From the NCBI RefSeq assembly GCF_009797935.1, contig NZ_VOLC01000010.1:62001-126000 (forward strand): 64,000 bases of DNA, read 5' to 3'. Source of the DNA: Lunatibacter salilacus. GTDB taxonomy: Bacteria; Bacteroidota; Bacteroidia; Cytophagales; Cyclobacteriaceae. Below, in pieces: positions 34,581 through 43,180 of this stretch (the first letter of the stretch is position 1; each line of letters starts with the position of its first letter). The notes under the pieces are model-generated. The model searched no databases. It saw only the letters and a list, made by a program, of their open reading frames with translations, and was not told where the DNA came from. Position numbers and translations under genes: made by a program.

Positions 34581-35024
34581 ATGGAGTTCAAAGAAATAGC
34601 AACGGTCTCGGGTAAACCGGGCCTTTTTAAGGTATTAAAACCCAGTAGAAGCGGTGTGATTTTGGAATCAATGGATTCCAAAAAAGGCAAATTGATTGTG
34701 GGTGCCAATCAGCGGGTTTCTTTATTGAGTGAGATTTCCATTTACACCCTGACTGAGGAAGGTGCAAGCCCACTTCTTGAAGTACTTAAGACAATAGAGA
34801 AGGAATTTGACGGAGATACAGGACTGGCTGATGCGGATAACGAGGAGTACAAAGCATTTCTGAAACATGTACTGCCGGAATACGACGAGGATCGGGTGTA
34901 TGTATCTGATATCAAAAAACTGATCAACTGGTATCATGTAATAAAAAAAGAAGCCCCGGAAGTACTTACTGAAGATGGTCCCGAACAGACTGAGGACGCA
35001 TCCGAAGAAACTGGAGAGGCGTAA
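34581..35024 (+). CDS. DUF5606 domain protein
   Basis: This 147-residue soluble protein belongs to the Bacteroidota-restricted DUF5606 family (MEFKEIATVSGKPGLFKVLK, SVYTLT-like strands, then DIKKLINWYHVI). The Glu-rich tail (about residues 128-147) is disordered. Function unknown. The N-terminal part looks like a small RNA-binding-like beta barrel, an inference only. It follows engB after 59 bases and may be transcribed with it. Confidence 0.8.
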   Translation: MEFKEIATVSGKPGLFKVLKPSRSGVILESMDSKKGKLIVGANQRVSLLSEISIYTLTEEGASPLLEVLKTIEKEFDGDTGLADADNEEYKAFLKHVLPEYDEDRVYVSDIKKLINWYHVIKKEAPEVLTEDGPEQTEDASEETGEA

Positions 35025-35032
35025 TTTCACCC

Positions 35033-35344
35033 GTGGATTTGAATAAAAATTATCTGCCGGCATGTGCCGCAATTTTGGAAAAGAAGCTGGAGCTTCCTGA
35101 GGGCGCATCCTGTACCTCCCGGGAAGAGCTGGCTTCTTTTATATGCCCTGCAATTAGAAATTTATTGGACAGGGATATGGGCAGGTTGCTGCAGCTATGC
35201 TATCAGATCGATGTGGGGGAGGAGAAATTAAAATCTATCCTGCAAGAATCTCCCGTCACCTCCATGGCAATGGACCTAAGTTTGGCTCTTGTGGACCGTC
35301 AACTGCTGAAATTTCAGCTCAGGGAGAAATACAGTTCCGAATGA
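35033..35344 (+). CDS. Small conserved-looking protein of unknown function
   Basis: The 103-residue protein has a GTG start at 35033, 8 bases after the DUF5606 stop. It is soluble and mainly helical by composition (ILEKKLELPEG..., AIRNLLDRDMGRLLQLCYQ). I do not recognise a family with certainty. Tight coupling to the DUF5606 gene and normal codon use support a real gene. In its place related genomes often carry a short helical protein. Confidence 0.65.
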   Translation: MDLNKNYLPACAAILEKKLELPEGASCTSREELASFICPAIRNLLDRDMGRLLQLCYQIDVGEEKLKSILQESPVTSMAMDLSLALVDRQLLKFQLREKYSSE

Positions 35345-35377
35345 TTTTTTTACCGCTAGATATAACTACCTAGCCTA

Positions 35378-36394
35378 CTATCCATTTACGTACGTTTCCA
35401 ATTCATCTACCAGTTCTACAGATCCTATAAAAATCGGCGTCCGCTGATGCAGGCTTAATGGCGGTATATCAAGGATGCGTTGCATGCCATCAGTTGCTTT
35501 TCCACCCGCCTGTTCGGCGATAAAGGCTAGTGCATTGGCCTCATAGGCTAACCTAATTTTCCCATTGGGATTTGCAACCGTAGCAGGGTACAGATATATG
35601 CCTCCTTTTAAAAGGTTACGGTGAAAATCTGCCACCAAACTACCAATGTACCTGGCTGTTCTGCCATTCTGTTTGCACGCATTTAAAAAACCGGCGATGC
35701 CTGGGTCGGCACCGGGAGTTAAACCGTCGTTGATTGTAAAAATCTGACCGGTTAAGGGTGCCTGAATATCATGGTGCGAAAGAAAAAACTCACCCAATGA
35801 TTGTTCATAGGTAAATCCGTTTACGCCATTGCCGGTAGTAAAAACCAACATGGTAGAAGAACCATATAGGACATATCCAGCAGCCACCTGTTGGCAGCCC
35901 TTCTGCAACACATCTTCGGGTTGAATCGGGGACCCCATGGGGGTTACTCTTCGGTAGATGGAAAAAATGGTACCGATAGACACATTTACATCTATATTGG
36001 AAGACCCGTCCAAGGGGTCGATGGCCACGACATACTTACCCGTCTTGTTTTGAAGGTCGATCACTTCGTCATCCTCTTCTGAAACGACCGCACAAACCTC
36101 TCCGCCCTTCGTCAAGGCACGGGTAAAACGGATATTGGCGACTACATCCAGCTTTTGCTGCTCCTCCCCCTGCACATTGGTCTGGCCAAATGCTCCGGTT
36201 ACCTGACCCAGACCCGCTCTGCTGATTTCTCTCGAAACGATCTTGGAGGCTAAGGCTATGTCCCGGAGGAGCTGGGAGAGTTCTCCGGTAGCAAAAGGAA
36301 AATCTGCTTGATTACTTTTGATAAAGCGGTCTAAGGTCACCCCTACCGCATACCCTAAGGGCGATGTGTCTTGTTTGTAAGGTTTGGTCTTCAT
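35378..36394 (-). CDS. fbp: Class 1 fructose-1,6-bisphosphatase
   Basis: The 338-residue protein shows the class 1 signature [19 protein letters not shown] (metal-binding Asp residues), an upstream EEDDEV acid pair and the substrate loop [19 protein letters not shown]. It makes fructose 6-phosphate in gluconeogenesis. Length and motifs are complete. It is divergent from the aspartokinase gene, with 56 bases between starts. Confidence 0.96.
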   Translation of the reverse strand: MKTKPYKQDTSPLGYAVGVTLDRFIKSNQADFPFATGELSQLLRDIALASKIVSREISRAGLGQVTGAFGQTNVQGEEQQKLDVVANIRFTRALTKGGEVCAVVSEEDDEVIDLQNKTGKYVVAIDPLDGSSNIDVNVSIGTIFSIYRRVTPMGSPIQPEDVLQKGCQQVAAGYVLYGSSTMLVFTTGNGVNGFTYEQSLGEFFLSHHDIQAPLTGQIFTINDGLTPGADPGIAGFLNACKQNGRTARYIGSLVADFHRNLLKGGIYLYPATVANPNGKIRLAYEANALAFIAEQAGGKATDGMQRILDIPPLSLHQRTPIFIGSVELVDELETYVNG

Positions 36395-36450
36395 AACTTT
36401 GACCTAAGTTACTGAAAAATCCCAAAAAGCCATTAACCCTTTCTGAATTC

Positions 36451-37746
36451 ATGGTCCAACCCTTTATTTTTAAATTTGGTGGAGCCTCCATCAAAGACAG
36501 TACATCTCTTATCCGAATAGTAGATATTCTAAAAAGCCGTTGGAAAAACGGACTCGTGATCGTGGTCTCCGCAGCCGGGGATACCACCGATCATTTGGAG
36601 GAGATTATCCAGCGCGCTATTGATAACCTAGGCTTTTCGGAGCAATTAAGCCAGCTGGAAGACTTCCATCTGAATCTATGCAGGCCACTGTTCGAGGAAG
36701 GCCACAGCATCTTCCAGCAGGTCTCCAATGAATTCACCAAGCTGAAAAGGACTTTGGATAACGAAAAAAAGCAGGAGGGAAATGCCTACTTTTACGACCA
36801 GGTAATTGGATACGGGGAGTTAATTTCCACCCGAATCCTACAAGAACTGCTCTGCCAGAATGGGCACTACTGTGTCTGGCAAGACGCCCGGGAGTTGATT
36901 GCGACCGATTCCAACTACAAAATGGCAAAGGTTGATTGGGTGTTGACCATGCAGCGGTGCAGAAAACATCTGGCTGACAAGCTCGAAACCTTTCCGGTAG
37001 TAACTCAGGGTTTTATTGGCAGCGACTGGCAGGGGACCACCACTACTTTGGGCAGAGAGGGGTCTGACTTCACTGCTGCTATTTTGGCTGTAAGCTTAGG
37101 TGCCAAATCGGTAACAATCTGGAAGGATGTCGCTGGTATCCTCAACGGTGATCCGGACCTGTTTCCGGATGCCGTCAAATTCAAGTATTTGGATTTTGAA
37201 GAGGCGGCGGAGATGACCTACTTCGGTGCCAAAGTCATCCATCCCAAAACCATCAAGCCCCTCGCCAAACAACGGATTCCACTGTATGTGAAATCCTTTA
37301 TCGATCCAGAATCCAGCGGTACGGTAATTGGAAACTTTAAGGATGACCCCAAAATCCCCATAACTGTTATCCGTAAAAACCAAGTTTTGGCCAGCTTTAG
37401 AATTAAAGACCTGTCGAAGGTGGGTGGCTTTCACTTTGAGGAATTATTTAATCTAGGAAAAAAACTAAACTGGAACGTGCACCTCACACAGGGGTCAGCG
37501 GTGACGGTGAAGATGGTAATTGACCGGCCAGATCAGGTATCCAATGTACTTCCAAAATCCATTTTGGAAATTTTTCATGTTGAGTGGGAAGAGGAACTTA
37601 CCTTGGTAACTATCAGGAATTATCTGCCCACACAGGAAAAAATCTATGAATCAAAGGCAGAAAAGATTTATTTGGCTCAAAAAAGTCCACACACCCTGCA
37701 ACTGGTTTTATCTATGAAAACAACGGGGAAATCTACAGTGAGTTAG
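36451..37746 (+). CDS. Aspartate kinase, monofunctional
   Basis: The 431-residue protein has the kinase core with FKFGGASIKD at the start, VVSAAGDTTD, TQGFIGSDWQGTTTTLGREGSD (substrate and ATP loops) and DPDLFPDAVKFKYLDFEEAAEM. About 140 C-terminal residues hold an ACT-like regulatory region. No homoserine dehydrogenase domain is attached. It phosphorylates aspartate for lysine, threonine and methionine synthesis. Its stop overlaps the converging fructosamine-kinase-like gene by 4 bases. Confidence 0.93.
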   Translation: MVQPFIFKFGGASIKDSTSLIRIVDILKSRWKNGLVIVVSAAGDTTDHLEEIIQRAIDNLGFSEQLSQLEDFHLNLCRPLFEEGHSIFQQVSNEFTKLKRTLDNEKKQEGNAYFYDQVIGYGELISTRILQELLCQNGHYCVWQDARELIATDSNYKMAKVDWVLTMQRCRKHLADKLETFPVVTQGFIGSDWQGTTTTLGREGSDFTAAILAVSLGAKSVTIWKDVAGILNGDPDLFPDAVKFKYLDFEEAAEMTYFGAKVIHPKTIKPLAKQRIPLYVKSFIDPESSGTVIGNFKDDPKIPITVIRKNQVLASFRIKDLSKVGGFHFEELFNLGKKLNWNVHLTQGSAVTVKMVIDRPDQVSNVLPKSILEIFHVEWEEELTLVTIRNYLPTQEKIYESKAEKIYLAQKSPHTLQLVLSMKTTGKSTVS

Positions 37747-38615
37747 ATATAACGGCTAATTGTGCGCTTAATCCCCGCCAAATAGCCTGTACCAAACAGA
37801 TTTAGATGCACCAACAGCGGGTACAGATTATATAACTCCTTGCGTGCTTCAAATCCCGGTTCCATGGGGAATACTTCCTGATAGGTTTCATAAAAGCTTG
37901 CTGCAAAGCCGCCAAAAAGCTTGGAAAAGGCAATATCCATTTCCCTATGCCCAAAATATACCGCAGGATCAATCAGGCTGGGGCTACCCGAGGCATTTAC
38001 AAGAACATTCCCTGACCATAGGTCTCCGTGCAGCAGGGCGGGCTTTTCCTTGGGAAAGATCCCTTCGATCTTGGGATACAATAACCTGAATTTCTTCATA
38101 AACCCCTCATCAATCAACTGATGAAAGTAAGCCCGCTGCAACATGGGTTCAAGGCGTTCCTGTATATAGAAAGTCTCCCAATTGGTTGTCGGTGTATTGT
38201 TTTGGGGAAGGATGGAAATATAATTGGCGGCATCCCATCCGAAGCTTTGTTGGGTCGCTATATGAAGTTCGGCCAGACCATCTGCTAGCTTTTGCCAATA
38301 CCTTTTCTTAGGAGGTCCGGCGGGTATCCATTCGAGAAGAAGGTAGTTCGTATCCTCCATCCTGCCCCAATTGATGATCGCTGGAATATGTAGGGAAGTG
38401 TTCTTCTGTAGAAGCTCCAGTCCCTGCTTTTCCTTAAGAAAAACATCACTTTCTTCGAGGTGGTTGGTCTTTAGAAAATAGTTTCCTCCTGCTGTTTCCA
38501 GGCATACAGCCTGATTCATATTTCCGGCTGCAATCAGTTGGGCACCGTTTAGCGGTATTTGTTTCCCAAAGGTTTCAAAAAGGATACGCTCATAAAGTAA
38601 ACTGGGATCAACCAT
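37743..38615 (-). CDS. Fructosamine kinase family protein
   Basis: The 290-residue aminoglycoside/choline-kinase-like fold has ALLHGDLWSGNVLV (catalytic Asp, ATP-Mg Asn), SLIDPAVYFGHREMDIAFSKL and the N-terminal AGNMNQAVCLETAGGNYFLKTN, all diagnostic for FN3K-related proteins. They phosphorylate glycated or ribosylated lysines to detoxify them. It follows the phosphatase gene with an 8-base overlap. A kinase with a low-molecular-weight phosphatase is a common arrangement in this family, suggesting coupled protein deglycation. Confidence 0.9.
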   Translation of the reverse strand: MVDPSLLYERILFETFGKQIPLNGAQLIAAGNMNQAVCLETAGGNYFLKTNHLEESDVFLKEKQGLELLQKNTSLHIPAIINWGRMEDTNYLLLEWIPAGPPKKRYWQKLADGLAELHIATQQSFGWDAANYISILPQNNTPTTNWETFYIQERLEPMLQRAYFHQLIDEGFMKKFRLLYPKIEGIFPKEKPALLHGDLWSGNVLVNASGSPSLIDPAVYFGHREMDIAFSKLFGGFAASFYETYQEVFPMEPGFEARKELYNLYPLLVHLNLFGTGYLAGIKRTISRYI

Positions 38616-39093
38616 TTTTGACTAACTCTTTTTCCAAGGTCTGGAGGAGTCCGTCAATGGAAGCATTCAGTATTTCATAAACCTCTTCAAAACCTTCCTC
38701 CCCACCATAGTATGGATCCGGAACGTCGTTAAATTCTATTCCATTTTTAAAGTTACTCATCAAAAAAAGATTCTTGGGCATTATCTTATATTTCCCCGCC
38801 AGCTTCTGCACATTTTCCAAATTGGAGCTATCCATAGCTATAAGGTAATCAAATCCTTTAAAATCACTGCGCAGGATTTGCCTGCCCCGGTGTTGGATGT
38901 TAAGTTGATGTTTGGCGGCGCAGGCCAGAGTACGATCATCCGGCAATTCCCCTATATGAAAATCAGATGTCCCACAACTGTCCACGACAATGCTTTTACT
39001 CAAGCCCCTCTCTTTAACCTTCTGGGTCAGGATTGCTTCCGCCAGTGGCGAGCGGCAAATATTACCTAAACATACAAACAACACTTTAATCAT
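38608..39093 (-). CDS. Low-molecular-weight protein tyrosine phosphatase
   Basis: The 161-residue protein (ATG at 39093; the frame extends to a TTG at 39117) has the P-loop CLGNICRS (CX5R, near residues 8-14 of MIKVLFVCLGN...) and the acid loop DVPDPYYGGEEGF with its catalytic Asp. It overlaps the FN3K-like gene by 8 bases. In many bacteria this pair is proposed to remove phosphorylated fructosamines, which fits better here than a capsule-regulation role, since no BY-kinase is near. Confidence 0.93.
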   Translation of the reverse strand: MIKVLFVCLGNICRSPLAEAILTQKVKERGLSKSIVVDSCGTSDFHIGELPDDRTLACAAKHQLNIQHRGRQILRSDFKGFDYLIAMDSSNLENVQKLAGKYKIMPKNLFLMSNFKNGIEFNDVPDPYYGGEEGFEEVYEILNASIDGLLQTLEKELVKNG

Positions 39094-40055
39094 GGGTAGC
39101 GGGGTATTTATAAACAACCAATCCGGAATAGTAGCTCCGATTTGGGGAGAAGGGATAATAAAATTAAATATTTCCTGATCATTCCCGATACGAATGTCAA
39201 CTTTCTTCTGAAATTTTCCAAGCTTACCTAGCAGGATTCAGTTTGTGAACAAAAAGCGGACCGAAATTACTTGTGTTTCCTTTTACTTAACAGGAGTTTT
39301 ATAAGACATCGGCTTAATGTTTTTTCGATCACCTCGCCAAACACGTTGAGAACACAGAAAATAAACAACCCACCATTTTCAGTTTTAATGTAATCTCTGA
39401 TTTGCTTGTTGATTGCAAAATGAGTGTAATTCAAAATCTCCTTTTGCCCATATTCATTCGAGGCATCAACAACGGTTTTTTTTTGTGTTACATTATTCAT
39501 CATTGGTGCTTTCAATCAAATGGATGGAGTTTAACTTTAAACTCTCAATTTCAGTCCTTATCGGTTTTACTTTTAAAAAGGCCTTGTTCAGTACTTTTCT
39601 CGGTTTCAAATCAATTATCTTCATTAATTACATTGTTTCAGATCCATTTTTCCGCTCCCTATGTCAAATTTTGGCTATTCCATAAGTTGCAAATAAAACC
39701 ACCGCATTGTGATTCGTCAACCAACCATTCAACGTTAAACCGATTCAAGTTCCGTGGTTTGAAGTAAATTTAAAAGTTCAGCATCTGATTGCAGATTATG
39801 TCCTTTGAAGTGCTTACAATTATCCGGGTAGTAAGTCTATAAAATTAGTGAAAAAAAGACGTTTCAATAGGTTCTAGATCTTGATTTGTTACTTAAAAAA
39901 ACATGCTCTGATGAAAAACATCCATTTAAAGAATCCCGCCGTCCGGGCCGGGCCTGAAAATATCTCCCGGATTATTTTTAACGGGACGTGCTCGTTGGCG
40001 CTTCCCGAATATCTCCTTCCGTCGATTCCGCGATCCTATCAAACGTTCTAAAACA
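39094..40055. other. Long gene-poor region upstream of tRNA-Lys
   Basis: Almost 1 kb, AT-rich except for a short GC-rich patch at about 39938-40030 where AATATCTCC occurs twice (39959-39967 and 40008-40016). One 78-codon minus-strand frame is listed separately. A 121-codon plus-strand frame (39402-39767) looks random. No IS end, repeat array or known RNA is recognised. It may be decayed sequence between core genes. Confidence 0.4.
39267..39503 (-). CDS. Doubtful small protein
   Basis: A 78-codon frame (ATG at 39503, a second at 39500) encodes a polar N-terminus (VTQKKTVVDASNEYGQKEIL), a hydrophobic middle (GGLFIFCVLNVFGEVI) and a Lys-rich end (LLLSKRKHK). I recognise no family. It may be chance or a degraded gene. 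Confidence 0.25.
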   Translation of the reverse strand: MMNNVTQKKTVVDASNEYGQKEILNYTHFAINKQIRDYIKTENGGLFIFCVLNVFGEVIEKTLSRCLIKLLLSKRKHK

Positions 40056-40058
40056 AAA

Positions 40059-40082
40059 AAACCTGCTCCGAAGAACAGGTTT
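40059..40082 (-). terminator. Intrinsic terminator of tRNA-Lys
   Basis: AAACCTG (40059-40065) pairs with CAGGTTT (40076-40082). On the minus strand the stem runs into TTTTTTG, 14 bases after the tRNA 3' end. Confidence 0.75.
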
Positions 40083-40095
40083 CTTTACTTGATTG

Positions 40096-40168
40096 TGATC
40101 CCGCTGGGGCTCGAACCCAGGACCCTAACATTAAAAGTGTTATGCTCTACCAGCTGAGCTACAGAATC
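40096..40168 (-). tRNA. tRNA-Lys (anticodon TTT)
   Basis: A 73-base cloverleaf on the minus strand: acceptor GATTCTG/CGGGATC (two G-U pairs), D stem GCTC/GAGC, anticodon stem TAACA/TGTTA with loop CTTTTAA, T stem CTGGG/CCCAG with loop TTCGAGC, and discriminator A. No CCA is encoded. It is a single-gene transcript with its own terminator. Confidence 0.95.
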
Positions 40169-40287
40169 AACTTTTATTTCTCCGCCTTCAAGAACTACCC
40201 CTCCAACAGAATTTTTTACTTTTAAAGTTTGTTTTTTGAAACAACTTTATCGTAATTGGACTGCAAATTTAACGCTCCTAAATCAAA

Positions 40288-41007
40288 ATGCCAAACTTAA
40301 TGCACTTCTTTATTGCAAAATTAATCTTATTTTTTTTGTTTACCTATCAAATAACTGACTGTCAAGCCAATGTAAATGACATTAATTTAGCAGATTCTTT
40401 GTTTGCGGAAAAAAAGTATCAAGAAGCTCTTCTGATCTACGAAGGCATTTTGGACAATGAGGCATACTCACCGGCCATGCTGCTCAAAATGGCTTTTATT
40501 GCAGAGGGTGTGGGAGACTTTCCCAAATCAACACTCTACCTATCCAAGTATTACTCACACAACCCTAACCCAAAGGTTATTGCTAAAATAAAAACCCTTA
40601 CCAATCAGGCGACACTTGTCGGGTACAACGTTTCCGACCAGCAGAAATTTTTCAAGTTCCTTATTGATCTAAATCAGGAGATCACCGCTACTTTCGCCCT
40701 GCTCCTATTGCTTTTCCTGATTTCCATCTTTGTATTTCCCAAAAAACGCACTGGATTTTATGCGCCTGCCATTGTTTTTCTCGTGCTTACATTCGTCAGC
40801 AACAATTTCCTTAAGGACAAGGAAACGGCCATCGTAACTGGTGCGCCGTCCTTAATTATGGATCAGCCGACGGCGGCAGGCAACCTTATCCGAAAGGTCG
40901 ATGCGGGACACCGGGTGGTAATCAAGTCCTCCAAGGATATCTGGTATGAAATAGAATGGAACGAAAAGACAGCCTATATCAAGAAGGAAAACCTGTCAAA
41001 AATCTAA
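40288..41007 (+). CDS. TPR and SH3b membrane protein
   Basis: The 239-residue protein has a signal sequence (ends near TDCQA), one or two TPR units (SLFAEKKYQEALLIYEGIL), two membrane helices (about residues 133-150 and 157-175) and a C-terminal SH3b domain (VTGAPSLIMDQPTAAGNLI...WNEKTAYIKKENLSKI). This layout resembles the BatE proteins of Bacteroidota aerotolerance operons, but no other bat gene is here, so that name is not given. It overlaps the converging LON-domain gene by 12 bases. Confidence 0.75.
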   Translation: MPNLMHFFIAKLILFFLFTYQITDCQANVNDINLADSLFAEKKYQEALLIYEGILDNEAYSPAMLLKMAFIAEGVGDFPKSTLYLSKYYSHNPNPKVIAKIKTLTNQATLVGYNVSDQQKFFKFLIDLNQEITATFALLLLLFLISIFVFPKKRTGFYAPAIVFLVLTFVSNNFLKDKETAIVTGAPSLIMDQPTAAGNLIRKVDAGHRVVIKSSKDIWYEIEWNEKTAYIKKENLSKI

Positions 41008-41622
41008 GGGATCCATTGATTTGAAATGCCCATTCATTTTGATTTTTGCCCTGGCAGTCTCAAGTTGCCGCATGATTGGCAATACTATTTTGAGGTGAGT
41101 AATTAAAAATCGAAGGCGGTCCTCCTCCGAAGACATGCATAAAAGCTGAAACTCATCGGTCAATTTAAGTCCAATTTTATGGGAATATGTAAACGAATTC
41201 AAATCCACTAGCTCTAAATCGTCATTTACACCCAACAGGACCAACATTTGCTTTAATAGGTCCTTATACTCCAAAAATATCTGTTGGTCAAATGACGGAT
41301 CATTTTCCAAAAAATCAACCTCTCCCCCCGCATACAGCCTATCCGCAAGTGGATTTCTGAAATCCAAGATTTTAAACGCACGTAGTCCCTGTGTCTTGAT
41401 ATCCATGCGGCCATCCTCATACACATTGGAGACCTCAAGCACACTGACTTCTGTCCCGTACATCATCAGTTTGTCAAGGTAAACGCATATACCGAAGGTA
41501 ATCCCGTGTAATAGGCAGTCTCCTATTAGTTGCCTATATCTTGGTTCAAATATATGAAGATTAACATTTTCCCCGGGAAATGCGACCAATTTAAGGGGGA
41601 AAAAAGGAAGGGTTTTTTCCAT
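40996..41622 (-). CDS. LON peptidase substrate-binding domain protein
   Basis: The 208-residue protein is an isolated N-terminal LON domain (FFPLKLVAFPGENVNLHIFEPRY, CVYLDKLMMYGTEVSVLEV). It has no AAA or protease part. Stand-alone forms are thought to bind substrates or act as adaptors. It overlaps the end of the TPR/SH3 gene by 12 bases in convergent orientation. Confidence 0.88.
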   Translation of the reverse strand: MEKTLPFFPLKLVAFPGENVNLHIFEPRYRQLIGDCLLHGITFGICVYLDKLMMYGTEVSVLEVSNVYEDGRMDIKTQGLRAFKILDFRNPLADRLYAGGEVDFLENDPSFDQQIFLEYKDLLKQMLVLLGVNDDLELVDLNSFTYSHKIGLKLTDEFQLLCMSSEEDRLRFLITHLKIVLPIMRQLETARAKIKMNGHFKSMDPLDF

Positions 41623-41732
41623 TATTAGGTATTTTATTCACGTCGAGAACGTATTATCTATACCTCAAAAAGACTAACAAAGTTTAGTTTAATGTCTCAA
41701 AAAAGAAAAATTGATCAATAATTCTATCGATA

Positions 41733-42431
41733 TCAGTCAGTATCATCCTCCTCAGTAACCTCCACCATGGACATTATTTCCCCCGGAGACATGTAAAGGC
41801 TTCTGATTTTGTTTTTGTAGGATTCAGGAAGCCGATCGTGGTTCAATACAAAATTTTTGGTCGCAACAAGCTTATCCCCCATTCCACAAGAAACCGCATA
41901 GGTATCTGCTGCAATTTCAGCCTTTGTAACAAATCGGCTGGAACAATAATACTTCGCACCAAATCCAATCAAATTAACAGAACTCCTACCGACATAATCT
42001 TTAATGTGACCTAATTCGTGGCCAATCCAACCAAGTAATACGTCATGGGGAAGATCCTCCATAGGAACCAATTCATCCTCTAACTCTAAAAAACGGCTAA
42101 TTTTAATTTTGTATCTACGGTTCTTCTTATTATTCAATAGTAGTGAACGAACTCTTGGCTGGGCCTGCATCACTGACCCACTGATATTTTTCTTAAATTC
42201 AAAATCAATCCTAGTATCCAACAACTCTGGAAAAAAAGATAAAGCCTCCAGCGTGGCACTGCGGATTTCTTCAGGGATTTCCTTATTTTCAGCATACATT
42301 TCGAATTCGTCTCCCGGAATTATGTCATCCTGCGAAATCGCAAAATCCGTATTTTTGTATAATAAATCCATAGAACTGTAAACAAAAAAGAAACTTAAAG
42401 AAAATGTGATAACAAATATCGATTTTAGCAT
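41733..42431 (-). CDS. Secreted zinc metalloprotease-like protein (HExxH)
   Basis: The 232-residue protein has a signal sequence (SIFVITFSLSFFFVYSS) and a zincin motif GWIGHELGHIKDY. AEIAADTYAVSCG follows at a distance that suits a third ligand (M48/Ste24-like or DUF-type peptidases of Bacteroidota). It ends with an acidic tail. No membrane helix is seen beyond the signal. It may be a periplasmic quality-control protease. Family assignment is uncertain. Confidence 0.7.
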   Translation of the reverse strand: MLKSIFVITFSLSFFFVYSSMDLLYKNTDFAISQDDIIPGDEFEMYAENKEIPEEIRSATLEALSFFPELLDTRIDFEFKKNISGSVMQAQPRVRSLLLNNKKNRRYKIKISRFLELEDELVPMEDLPHDVLLGWIGHELGHIKDYVGRSSVNLIGFGAKYYCSSRFVTKAEIAADTYAVSCGMGDKLVATKNFVLNHDRLPESYKNKIRSLYMSPGEIMSMVEVTEEDDTD

Positions 42432-42527
42432 AATGATAGGCGTTAAATATTTCCTTTATAATATAAAATAACTTTTTAAAATCCAAATTGTTTACACCAA
42501 CGGTAAGTAAATCGGATTAAAAAAAGC

Positions 42528-42568
42528 AAAAGGGACAATCCAAGATAACCTGAACTGTCCCTTTTTTT
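42528..42568 (-). terminator. Terminator of the GMC oxidoreductase operon
   Basis: AAAAGGGACA (42528-42537) pairs with TGTCCCTTTT (42556-42565). On the minus strand it ends in TTTTGCTTTTT. It lies just after the stop of the gluconate-dehydrogenase-subunit-like gene. Confidence 0.75.
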
Positions 42569-42589
42569 AGTACTTTTCAGATTTATTTT

Positions 42590-43159
42590 CTACAAAGCCC
42601 AAGCTCTGTCACCCTTTTTATAATCAATGCAAGGCTCGTATTTGCCAGGGGTTTCAATGTATCGCAATGCTTGGGTTGCACCAATCTCTGAGGTAAAATA
42701 TCCCAGAACGGTCAAGTCCTTAAACATATTAATATAACTTGGAGCTTTATTACCTTCGCCAAAATCGGCCTTGGCTTTCTGGTTAAGTCCATTTAGATAA
42801 GCGGTGCGCTCCTCAACAGAGGCTTTCATAAAATCTTCTCCTGTTTCAGATTTAAAGCCTGAATGAAGATTATTTAGACCTTCGATGAAAGATTCCTGCT
42901 GTTCTTTGTTATAAGTCTCCTTTACCATCATAGCCATAAACGTGCCAATTCCAGCAGCTTTGGCACCTGGTGTGTCAGTGGTAGGAATGATGGCTTCTCC
43001 AATTTCATCCATGAAAGCGATGTCTTTCTCCGTAAAATCCAGTCCTTCGATACTATATTCGGGAGCACATCCGGTCAAAATCACATTGGCCCCGACCATG
43101 GTACCACCCATCATCAAAACCACGCTTTTGAGTGCTTCTCTTCTATTCATTAAGCTCAT
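42590..43159 (-). CDS. Gluconate 2-dehydrogenase subunit 3 family protein, Tat-exported
   Basis: This 189-residue protein has a twin-arginine signal (NRREALKSVVLMMGG) that ends in a lipobox-like TGC (residues about 29-31). The small-subunit domain of GMC-type periplasmic dehydrogenases follows (FMDEIGEAIIPTTDTPGAKAAGIG, near residues 47-72). It pairs with the upstream GMC flavoprotein after a 21-base gap. As in LacB-type proteins, it is expected to form the complex and carry it across the membrane. Confidence 0.85.
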   Translation of the reverse strand: MSLMNRREALKSVVLMMGGTMVGANVILTGCAPEYSIEGLDFTEKDIAFMDEIGEAIIPTTDTPGAKAAGIGTFMAMMVKETYNKEQQESFIEGLNNLHSGFKSETGEDFMKASVEERTAYLNGLNQKAKADFGEGNKAPSYINMFKDLTVLGYFTSEIGATQALRYIETPGKYEPCIDYKKGDRAWAL

Positions 43160-43180
43160 ATCTCGTGTGTTAATTTGTGA

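Noticed and set aside
39402-39767. Plus-strand frame of 121 codons
   Set aside because: Composition is random-like (many Phe, Cys, His), with no start context and no family; opposite another doubtful frame.
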